Origin: a virus
Virus record (IMG/VR): IMGVR_UViG_3300032242_000104
Location: 1-25,671 of that record
DNA: 25,671 nt
Direction: 5' to 3' (one strand)
The position numbers and the translations under genes were made by a program. The notes under the pieces are model-generated. The model saw nothing but the letters and a program-made list of their open reading frames with translations, was not told where the DNA came from and made no database searches. Positions 14,029-19,732 of this stretch are shown here, piece by piece (positions within the stretch are counted from its first letter, which is position 1; each line of letters starts with the position of its first letter).

Positions 14029-14259
14029 TTAGCAAAACTTACCAACGGTTTTACCGCGAGAAGCAATTCCGTCAGCGCGGCTGGAGGCGGAACCGCCCGA
14101 AGCCATTTTCTTAACACCGCCGCCACGCTTCATGCCGGGGGCTCCACCCATAGCGGGGGGAGCTGCGCCCATATCAGGCGCAGCAGCGGGTGCAGCAGAA
14201 GGAGCGGCCATAGCCGCCATCATTGCCGGGGGAATGCGGCGGGCTTTACGTGTGGCCAT
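14029..14259 (-). CDS. Small Ala/Pro/Met-rich protein ending in SSRADGIAxRGKT motif
   Basis: A 76-residue protein. After a basic start (MATRKARRIPPAMMAAMAAP), it has a low-complexity Ala/Pro/Met/Gly segment (about 10-42), then MKRGGGVKKM and the C-terminal SSRADGIASRGKTVGKFC (59-76). AAGGA precedes the ATG. The translation start context (TTAATCATGGC) and first residues MAT-K/R are shared with the gene at 13570-14019, so the two may be paralogues that diverged in the middle. Function unknown. Confidence 0.75.
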   Translation of the reverse strand: MATRKARRIPPAMMAAMAAPSAAPAAAPDMGAAPPAMGGAPGMKRGGGVKKMASGGSASSRADGIASRGKTVGKFC

Positions 14260-14268
14260 GATTAATCC

Positions 14269-14457
14269 TTACTTGCGAGTCATGCCGCCACCGCACATCG
14301 CTTTGACGTGATCGGCGTGCATCTTGTGACCAGCAGCGTGCGGACGCATGAAGTCATTGTGGTGCTTATGCCCTGCGGCGTGCGGCATCACAAATTCGTT
14401 GTTCATCTTGTGAGCAGGGGTCGGCTCTTTCATCAGGGGTGGGTGATCCATTTTCAT
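14269..14457 (-). CDS. Small His/Met-rich repeat protein
   Basis: A 62-residue protein with repeats of a PHAAGHKxH element: MPHAAGHKHHNDFM and then RPHAAGHKMHADHVKAM. It ends CGGGMTRK. It contains about ten His and about ten Met, unusual beside its Lys-rich neighbours. AAGGAG is a good ribosome binding site. The GGG-M-basic end recalls the KxGG ends of the neighbours. Metal binding is possible from composition only; no family recognised. Confidence 0.7.
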   Translation of the reverse strand: MKMDHPPLMKEPTPAHKMNNEFVMPHAAGHKHHNDFMRPHAAGHKMHADHVKAMCGGGMTRK

Positions 14458-14466
14458 AATTACTCC

Positions 14467-14856
14467 TTACTTGCGGACTTTGCCGCCGCGTTTCATACCA
14501 GTATCGGAACCAGCCATCTTGGGCATCATACCCTTGGTCTTGCCGCGCTCAGCAATACCATCACGGCTGGGGGCTGCGGTTTTTACCTTACCCATTGACT
14601 TGCTATCTGCTACCATTTTTTTCGTTGCCATAAGTCCACCTTTTGCAAATATAGCCTCTTTACCGTGATCGGTCTTTGGCCGGTTAACGCCTTCTACGCT
14701 AGGCCGAGTGTACCCACCTGACCCAAACTTCTTGCCTTTGTCGGCTTGGAGGAAGTCCTCCCCGACGCTCTGCTTGATACCAACCTTCTTGGCAAACGCA
14801 GGGTTCTTGGCCACTGCTGCCATCAGGTTGTGTTGTTTCTTACTCGTCGAGGGCAT
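14467..14856 (-). CDS. Small basic protein, DUF3008-like N-terminus
   Basis: A 129-residue protein. The N-terminal part (MPSTSKKQHNLMAAVAKNPA, then KVGIKQSVGEDFLQADKGKK) matches a short conserved family I recall as DUF3008-like, found in phages and bacteria. It then has FAKGGLMATKKM, the element APSRDGIAERGKTKG (95-109) and a MKRGGKVRK end. So it combines a conserved N-domain with the motif shared by the genes at 13570 and 14029. Its start overlaps the end of the upstream gene by 17 bases. Function unknown. Confidence 0.78.
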   Translation of the reverse strand: MPSTSKKQHNLMAAVAKNPAFAKKVGIKQSVGEDFLQADKGKKFGSGGYTRPSVEGVNRPKTDHGKEAIFAKGGLMATKKMVADSKSMGKVKTAAPSRDGIAERGKTKGMMPKMAGSDTGMKRGGKVRK

Positions 14857-15037
14857 TGTCTTTACCCTTTGCCTTACGGTTAAACATTGCCTGCACCGTG
14901 TCGCTTTCGTATATACGAATGCCCAACCATATAATGGTAAAAAGCGACGCGATTGCTGGCAAAAACTCCATCATAGTACCCAAAGTAGTAAATATGGCAA
15001 ATCCGTCTACGACATCTTTGGCGTTGTGGTCGTTCAT
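14840..15037 (-). CDS. Small membrane protein, holin-like
   Basis: A 65-residue protein starting MNDHNAKDVVDGFAIFTTLG. A hydrophobic stretch of about 35 residues (FAIFTTLGTMMEFLPAIASL, then FTIIWLGIRIYES) could form one long or two short membrane helices. The tail is charged (FNRKAKGKDNALDE). GAGG lies upstream of the ATG. Similar small proteins with a DGFAIFTTLG...IASL...WLGIRI pattern occur in aquatic phages and are sometimes called holins. It is about 11 kb away from the lysozyme, so the holin label is weak. Confidence 0.72.
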   Translation of the reverse strand: MNDHNAKDVVDGFAIFTTLGTMMEFLPAIASLFTIIWLGIRIYESDTVQAMFNRKAKGKDNALDE

Positions 15038-15045
15038 ATCCTACC

Positions 15046-15291
15046 TCAGCAATTCCAAGCCCGAAGGCTCTTGTTTATACGTGAATTCGGATCTTTGGCC
15101 GTCTTCTCGCTGGTAAGTTTTTTCTTCATCCCAGTCATCCTTGCGCAAAAGGAGTCGCGCCGTTTGCCGCCTTCCGGCTGGGGAGGTTTCAAATTCATAC
15201 CTTGCTTTTTGGCCGAGGCCCGCCCCTTGGCGTTGAGGCCACCCTTCTCCGACTTGCCTTCTTTGCGAGTCCATGCTGGTGACTTAGCCAT
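15046..15291 (-). CDS. Small basic conserved protein (DUF6321-like)
   Basis: An 81-residue protein starting MAKSPAWTRKEGKSEKGGLN, then AKGRASAKKQG, LKPPQPEGGKRRDSFCARM and a KDPNSRINKSLRAWNC end. This pattern (AWTRKEGK, GGLNAKGR, RRDSFxARM, SLRAW) is a strongly conserved phage and large-virus family that I recall as DUF6321, name not verified. I placed the start at the second ATG (15291), which overlaps the preceding gene by 8 bases. Function is unknown; its basic character fits a virion or DNA-associated protein. Confidence 0.82.
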   Translation of the reverse strand: MAKSPAWTRKEGKSEKGGLNAKGRASAKKQGMNLKPPQPEGGKRRDSFCARMTGMKKKLTSEKTAKDPNSRINKSLRAWNC

Positions 15292-15775
15292 AGAACACCG
15301 TAGCAGCAATGTTGGCAGGAACGCCTACATAAATACCATCAGTGGCCAAAATACCTTCGCCGGGGATGGTTACACAAACAGGCACGCTGTTTGTGATATC
15401 AACTTCCATCAACGCTTGCGCATAGACCGACACATTACCAGTTCCTGACGAAGACGGTACAGTTGCTGTAAATGTGGTCGGGCCTGTGACGGTGATTGTG
15501 TAGATGTTGTCTGTGCCATTGCCAGAGGTGTAATCCAAAAACACGCGAGCGCCAGTTGTAAGCCCGTGTCCAGCGGCAACAGTAACAGTAACAGTTGTCG
15601 TCGAAATGCTGTATGTGCCAGCCAAAGCTACGTTGTTGGCAAAAAACACATTTGCCGGTGTACCGGATGTGGTGTTTGAAACAACCGCGCCTTTTAAACG
15701 AGTGCGGGTTGTAGTGCCCACGCTAGACGTGCTGGTCTGAACGTGAAACGACTTTACGTCGGTTTGCATTCCCAT
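15284..15775 (-). CDS. Head-associated structural protein with inserted beta module
   Basis: A 163-residue protein starting MGMQTDVKSFHVQTSTSSVG. It ends ATDGIYVGVPANIAATVFYG, a pattern shared by small phage virion proteins. Between them a VTVTVAAGHGLTTGARVFLD and NIYTITVTGPTTFTATVPSS segment (about 59-110) looks like a separate beta module also seen in other tail and head proteins. AGGAG precedes the ATG. It is the second gene of the promoter-driven block, after the hairpin at 15793-15812. Confidence 0.75.
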   Translation of the reverse strand: MGMQTDVKSFHVQTSTSSVGTTTRTRLKGAVVSNTTSGTPANVFFANNVALAGTYSISTTTVTVTVAAGHGLTTGARVFLDYTSGNGTDNIYTITVTGPTTFTATVPSSSGTGNVSVYAQALMEVDITNSVPVCVTIPGEGILATDGIYVGVPANIAATVFYG

Positions 15776-15792
15776 AACTAATCTCCTGTAAA

Positions 15793-15812
15793 TCGGGGGC
15801 CGAAGCCCCCGA
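15793..15812 (-). terminator. UUCG-loop hairpin between two virion genes
   Basis: Eight perfect base pairs (TCGGGGGC with GCCCCCGA) close a TTCG loop on the minus strand. It starts 6 bases after the TAA at 15819 and ends before the AGGAG of the next gene. The downstream bases are GATTTACAGG, so the T tract is poor; it may be a partial terminator, an RNA-stabilising hairpin or a processing site. Confidence 0.7.
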
Positions 15813-15818
15813 GGTTAA

Positions 15819-16520
15819 TTAGTCGAAGTTACCGTAGGGGTAAGTCGTCAAGCTGCCGATGTTGTTGTCCGGCTGGGTGTACTGCAAGGTGAAGTTGAGC
15901 TTACCGGTCAGGGACGTACGTGTATCCAGCGCAGTGCCAACGATAGCCACGGTAATCACCACTTGAGACAGGCTGGGGTAGCCGTTGCCTTGGGTGATAT
16001 CAGTCGAAGCAGCCGTTTGGTTGGCGATCTGTGTGGCGGTGAACGTAGCCAAAGCTTGGCGACCAGCAGTGCTGATTGCGCCAGTTGCAAAGTACGCAGC
16101 GGTACCAGCAGCCGCCGTATAGTTGTTGGACACGTAGACAGTAACCGAACTCAGCGCAGCGGTGCCGCCAGCAACGGCAAGTGCGACACCCAAGTCAACA
16201 TAGATGTTATCCAAGTCAGCGCCTGCGGGCAAATACATAACCGCGCCACGGTACACGTTAGTTGCGGTGTCTGCGGGGATGGTTTGAACTGTCGGGGGGT
16301 AAGCCGTTGCGCTGGGTGTATACACAACACCGTTCACATTTGGTACACCGTTTGATGCTACAAATATGCCCGATCCGCCCGAATAGGTGGATGTGCCAAC
16401 CGTTGTGTTGGAAAAATCTAAATCAACGTTTTGAACTAGCTGCGAATAACCTACGTTACGCAGGGGGCCAAAACGGTTATCGCCCGATAGAATCGGGCCT
16501 TCAAATGTGGAACGTGCCAT
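15819..16520 (-). CDS. Virion structural protein
   Basis: A 233-residue Ala/Thr/Val-rich protein starting MARSTFEGPILSGDNRFGPL and ending NIGSLTTYPYGNFD. This start and end match a family I recognise from other aquatic phages, encoded near capsid genes, likely a decoration or capsid-associated protein. The middle (YRGAVMYLPAGADLDNIYVD and TLQYTQPD) is beta-like. AAGGA is 9 bases before the ATG. It is the first gene behind the promoter at 16610-16637. Exact role unknown. Confidence 0.75.
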   Translation of the reverse strand: MARSTFEGPILSGDNRFGPLRNVGYSQLVQNVDLDFSNTTVGTSTYSGGSGIFVASNGVPNVNGVVYTPSATAYPPTVQTIPADTATNVYRGAVMYLPAGADLDNIYVDLGVALAVAGGTAALSSVTVYVSNNYTAAAGTAAYFATGAISTAGRQALATFTATQIANQTAASTDITQGNGYPSLSQVVITVAIVGTALDTRTSLTGKLNFTLQYTQPDNNIGSLTTYPYGNFD

Positions 16521-16609
16521 GACAAAAAGTCCTTATGCAAAAGTCCCGTTACCAATTGTTGCATCATCTGCTGGGGCAGTCCGGTAACGGTAATCACCCA
16601 GATAGCTGC

Positions 16610-16637
16610 AATATACACTATTTTTGGGCCGTGTCAA
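16610..16637 (-). promoter_or_regulatory. Sigma70-type promoter for the minus-strand structural block
   Basis: On the minus strand, TTGACA (16632-16637, consensus -35) and TATATT (16610-16615, one mismatch to consensus -10) are separated by 16 bases. Transcription would begin near 16603 and leave about 80 bases of leader before the ATG at 16520. The -35 lies just upstream of the HNH start codon on the other strand. It is the best promoter match I see in the window. Confidence 0.8.
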
Positions 16638-16638
16638 C

Positions 16639-17019
16639 ATGCCGTACAAAGATCCCGCAAAACGCAAGGAAATGGGTAAAATTTATTCTGCCCGGCACTA
16701 TGCAGCCAACGCCAAGGAACACAAGACACAGGTAAAGAAAAACAGGAAAGCGAGCAAGGAAAAATGGAGCGCATACAAAGCAACCCTGATGTGCAACCAA
16801 TGTGGGATATCACACCCCGCCGTTATAGATTTCCACCATCCCCCCGGTACAAAAGAATACAGTGTCCACGAGCTGGCAAAAAATGGCCGGTTCAAAAAAG
16901 CATACAAGGAAGCCGAGAAGTGCGTAATCCTGTGTGCTAACTGCCACCGAATCCACCACCATAACGAGCGCTTAGCCAAGAAAATGGGGGCCGAAGCCCC
17001 CACGGATTACTCACTGTAG
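16639..17019 (+). CDS. HNH endonuclease
   Basis: A 126-residue protein and the only supported plus-strand gene. The start MPYKDPAKRKEMGKIYSARH is typical for free-standing phage HNH proteins, so I prefer it to the ATG 15 bases upstream; no good ribosome binding site is visible for either. The domain shows MCNQCG (C52, C55), VIDFHH (H66, H67), then CVILCANCHRIHHH (C99, C102, H103, H106). This is a zinc-bound HNH fold with the catalytic His in the DFHH motif. It nicks or cuts DNA, either as a selfish homing enzyme or, in some phages, with the terminase. Being inverted and between virion genes, a selfish origin is more likely. Confidence 0.9.
   Translation: MPYKDPAKRKEMGKIYSARHYAANAKEHKTQVKKNRKASKEKWSAYKATLMCNQCGISHPAVIDFHHPPGTKEYSVHELAKNGRFKKAYKEAEKCVILCANCHRIHHHNERLAKKMGAEAPTDYSL
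16981..17002 (-). terminator. Terminator hairpin with TTCG loop behind the acidic gene
   Basis: On the minus strand a 7-bp stem (TGGGGGC with GCCCCCA, 16985-17002) with a TTCG loop is followed by TTTTCTT. It lies inside the HNH coding region on the other strand (codons for GAEAP). Sixteen bases (16986-17001) are identical to the core of the hairpin at 15795-15810. Confidence 0.7.
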
Positions 17020-17026
17020 TGAGTAA
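17007..17026. terminator. Hairpin over the HNH stop codon, convergent with the acidic gene
   Basis: TTACTCAC and GTGAGTAA form a perfect 8-bp stem with a 4-base loop. It contains the HNH TAG and ends 2 bases before the stop of the minus-strand acidic gene (17029). It may act as a weak terminator for both strands, together with the hairpin at 16985-17002. Confidence 0.55.
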
Positions 17027-17028
17027 AT

Positions 17029-17334
17029 TTACGCAGCGACTTCTTCCTCTTCGTCTTCTGCCTCGTCTTCGTCGTCCTCAAGGTCAACTTCAACCCAGTC
17101 GTCTTCGTCAGCGTCATACATGTACCAGACTTCGTTTTCTTCGTCCAGCCAGTACGCATTGCCTTCTTCGTCGTAGGCGTACTCTTCCTCGTCTTCTTCG
17201 TCATCGGCTACTTCTTCGTCGATGCCTTCCATGCGCTCAACGAAACTGGCCATAGCCACGGTCTTCCAAAATTCGGTGGTGTTGAATTCAACTTTCTCGC
17301 CAAAACCAAAATCAATAGTCAACGTAAATTCCAT
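17029..17334 (-). CDS. Extremely acidic small protein
   Basis: A 101-residue protein with 44 Asp/Glu and 3 Lys/Arg by my count, giving a net charge near -41. The start at 17334 (MEFTLTIDFGFGEKVEFNTT) has AGGGG 6-7 bases before it; an ATG 45 bases upstream is less likely. The first 35 residues are a normal mixed sequence. The remainder is acidic, with aromatic-bearing units such as AYWLDEENEVWYMYDADEDD and an EDEEEE tail. It is flanked by terminators on both sides, so it is separate from the capsid transcript. DNA mimicry, histone-like or capsid-binding functions are possible; none is shown. Confidence 0.78.
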   Translation of the reverse strand: MEFTLTIDFGFGEKVEFNTTEFWKTVAMASFVERMEGIDEEVADDEEDEEEYAYDEEGNAYWLDEENEVWYMYDADEDDWVEVDLEDDEDEAEDEEEEVAA

Positions 17335-17423
17335 GATATTCCCCTGTAAAAATGGTGCAGCACGGCGCTGCAAAAGCATCCTACCAAGAATCCCGGCAGC
17401 TTGTGTGACAGTTTTCGGACAAT

Positions 17424-17447
17424 AAAAAGGGCTCCCGAAGGAGCCCT
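17424..17447 (-). terminator. Strong rho-independent terminator after the capsid gene
   Basis: On the minus strand an 8-bp stem (AGGGCTCC with GGAGCCCT) with a TTCG loop is followed directly by TTTTTATT. It lies about 38 bases beyond the major capsid stop codon. This is a textbook intrinsic terminator and should end the packaging/capsid transcript. Confidence 0.9.
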
Positions 17448-17484
17448 AGTGGCAGGCCAGTCACCTCTACCTTACTGAGTCCGA

Positions 17485-18396
17485 TTAGTATGAACCGGCC
17501 GAGCCGTAGATGCCCAGAGGATCAGACCAGCCGAAACTGTAACGCTCACGAGACTTGTAACGGACGTTGCCGGTATCGAAGTCGCCGTCCATGCTGTTTT
17601 GCAGGGCAACGCGCTCGAAGTGCTTCAAACCGTTAGGTACGTCTGTGGTCAGGAACCAAGCGTTGGTGTCGGTCAAGAAGTGGTTAACGGTGTATCCCTC
17701 GGGGATCGAGCCGTTGTTCTTCAAGGCGTTGATGTCGTTGTTGTTTGTACCAACGCGCAGTTCTGTTTCCAGCAGGCGGGTAGCAACGAACATCAAAGCA
17801 GGCGGGATTACCAACTTGCGTGGCTTAGCAGCGATCAACAGACCACGCTCGTCCGTCCAAGCAGCGATCTGGATAACGGCGGCTTCCAAAGAAGTCTCGT
17901 TCAGATCGGCAGCAGTGGTGGGAGTGTTGCTGTTGGTGCCGCCATTGACCAGCGGGTGAGCAGTGCTGAACAGAGCTTGGCCGTCGCCGCCAACGTATTG
18001 GGACGAGAAACCGTTGTTCAAAACAGCAGCAGCTTTAACCTGCTTGGTGTACGCCATAGCACGGGCCAGACCTTTGGTGTAACGAGCAGACAGGCTGTCG
18101 TACAGGTTGTCCTCAATCGCCTCTTCGGTGATCGAGAAGCCCAAGGCGATGGTCTCGTGGTTGTAGCGAGCAGTCCATGCTTCCTGTGCATTGTCATACT
18201 GGATGGCTTGGCCCTCGTTCTTGACAGGTGCAGCAGAGAAACCAGACAGCTTGGTCTCTTCTTCAAAACTACGCTCCGATGTCTCGGTTTCGTAGAATTC
18301 TTTATGCTCTTCGCCGTAGCGGGCATATTCCAGACCAAACAAAGCGTTAAGTCCGGGGAGCAGCTCTTTAAGTAGCTGTGCGCGTGAAATAGCCAT
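17485..18396 (-). CDS. Major capsid protein
   Basis: A 303-residue protein expected to have the HK97 fold. The motif ALFSTAHPLVNGGTNSN (about 141-157) is characteristic of capsid proteins in the Mu gpT-like group. The middle (IAAWTDERGLLIAAKPRKLV, then PPALMFVATRLLETELRVGT) and the C-terminal RERYSFGWSDPLGIYGSAGS also fit. The ribosome binding site AAGGAG is 9 bases before the ATG, and a strong terminator follows. No N-terminal scaffold domain is evident and a separate scaffold gene is present upstream, with no protease seen. It should assemble the procapsid with the portal and scaffold. Confidence 0.88.
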   Translation of the reverse strand: MAISRAQLLKELLPGLNALFGLEYARYGEEHKEFYETETSERSFEEETKLSGFSAAPVKNEGQAIQYDNAQEAWTARYNHETIALGFSITEEAIEDNLYDSLSARYTKGLARAMAYTKQVKAAAVLNNGFSSQYVGGDGQALFSTAHPLVNGGTNSNTPTTAADLNETSLEAAVIQIAAWTDERGLLIAAKPRKLVIPPALMFVATRLLETELRVGTNNNDINALKNNGSIPEGYTVNHFLTDTNAWFLTTDVPNGLKHFERVALQNSMDGDFDTGNVRYKSRERYSFGWSDPLGIYGSAGSY

Positions 18397-18409
18397 TTTA
18401 AGTTACTCC

Positions 18410-19270
18410 TTAGGCGTTGGCGGTAGCGTTGTAGTACATGTGCTGGCCAAAGTTAATTTTCACCAGAATCTCGGGATAGTTGGTGAAAGCAACATTGGAA
18501 CCACTGGGGATTGCAGTGATTGAGGTGCCAGCGTTCGGGATTGCCGGTGTTGCATTCAAGGTAGCAGAAGTGCCGCCAGAAGCAACCGCGCCAGTCACGA
18601 AAGTACCGGTGGGAACCAACAAGCCGTTGGTATTGGTGTAGCTAACTTCAGCGCCAGCCAAGACAGCGCCGGAAACGCCGGTAGTCAAGGTAACAGTCGT
18701 AGAAGAAGAGCTGCCAACGCCGCTGTAGCTATAGGCCGTATCGGGCACCATACCAATAACACGCAGGGGGAAGGTGTTAGTAGTAGCGGGGCTTGCGGTC
18801 AGACCCAAAGCTGCGATAGCCGAGTTACCAGTAGCGGTGCTACCAGTGTTGTCAACCAATTGCAGGTTGTAGCCAATAACCGGAGTGCTTGCCGAGGCAA
18901 TGGTTGTACCAGACGATACGACGGCAATCTTGAAGATTGTGTCAGGATCATCGGTCACGATTGCAACTGCGTCACCAGCCAAGGTACCAGCGGGCCAGTA
19001 CTGAGCAAAGGTCTTTTGCTTGGTAATGGGGTTGGTATAAGAACAGCCAAGGAAAACGCCCACTGGGATTTTGCCGGATGCGAACGAGTTTGAAGTCAAA
19101 GTCGTGCGACCGATAAAGCCACCAGTTTGGTAGACCAAGTCACCATAGAAGATACTTGTGTTGTATCCGAATGCAATGGGAAGGTTACGGGTAGAACCCG
19201 CGAACACTTGCCCGCCGATCAGATTGACCGGCTTTAGCCCGTAAGGGGCCGGAACCGTAGGATATGCCAT
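18410..19270 (-). CDS. Capsid-associated structural protein
   Basis: A 286-residue protein just upstream of the capsid gene. It begins MAYPTVPAPYGLKPVNLIGG and has GVFLGCSYTNPITKQKTFAQ, YWPAGTL and a DDPDTIFKIAVV segment. I recognise this pattern as a common virion protein next to major capsid genes. It has a Thr/Ser/Gly-rich module at about 183-260 that looks inserted, with the core resuming at NYPEILVKINFGQH. GGAG precedes the ATG. A decoration or minor capsid role is likely from place and composition. Confidence 0.75.
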   Translation of the reverse strand: MAYPTVPAPYGLKPVNLIGGQVFAGSTRNLPIAFGYNTSIFYGDLVYQTGGFIGRTTLTSNSFASGKIPVGVFLGCSYTNPITKQKTFAQYWPAGTLAGDAVAIVTDDPDTIFKIAVVSSGTTIASASTPVIGYNLQLVDNTGSTATGNSAIAALGLTASPATTNTFPLRVIGMVPDTAYSYSGVGSSSSTTVTLTTGVSGAVLAGAEVSYTNTNGLLVPTGTFVTGAVASGGTSATLNATPAIPNAGTSITAIPSGSNVAFTNYPEILVKINFGQHMYYNATANA

Positions 19271-19281
19271 AAAAAACTCCG

Positions 19282-19731
19282 TTATTTAGAACCAGAACCA
19301 AATGTTGCACCACGGGATGTAGACGATTTACGGTCTGCAAACAGCGGCATACGAGGATCACTTTGACGCATGAAGTTGTTGTCCACCGATTCCATCTGAG
19401 CTTGATTTTGCTTGGCATAGTATTCAGCAATGGATTTGGCGCGTTCCGTTGGCATCTTGCACAACATGAGCCCACCTACTTCAACATTGCCGCTTGTATT
19501 ACCAGTCAGCATCAACTCTGGATGATCCACTGCCTTCACGGGTTCCCAGCCATCGCGCATCTTACGAGACACGTTGGTCGGGTCGGCCACACTCAGGACT
19601 GCGGTTGCAACCCAGCGAAATGTGTAACCCGGGATAGGGGTCGGATCAGGCAGAGTACTCGACGGTTTGTACTCATAGCGAACTTCTTTTTCGCGTGACA
19701 CTAGGTCACGATTTACGCGGTCATTAGCCAT
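19282..19731 (-). CDS. Conserved pre-capsid protein
   Basis: A 149-residue soluble protein. It has GYTFRWVATAVLSVADPTNV, KMRDGWEPVKAVDHPELM, a VEVGGLMLCKMPTERAKSIA segment and a C-terminal DNNFMRQSDPRMPLFAD. This is a familiar phage protein between scaffold and capsid genes, with unknown function. The WEPVKAVDHPEL and VGGLMLCK parts are the most conserved as I know it. A role in head assembly is inferred from position. Confidence 0.75.
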   Translation of the reverse strand: MANDRVNRDLVSREKEVRYEYKPSSTLPDPTPIPGYTFRWVATAVLSVADPTNVSRKMRDGWEPVKAVDHPELMLTGNTSGNVEVGGLMLCKMPTERAKSIAEYYAKQNQAQMESVDNNFMRQSDPRMPLFADRKSSTSRGATFGSGSK

Positions 19732-19732
19732 A

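Noticed and set aside
17378-17383. TAGGAT with an upstream TG on the minus strand as an extended -10 for the acidic gene
   Set aside because: Only a partial -10 match and no -35 at the usual distance; not enough to call a promoter.
17599-18375. 258-codon plus-strand frame opposite the capsid gene
   Set aside because: It is fully antisense to the major capsid gene, which has a ribosome binding site, family motif and terminator. No independent evidence supports it.
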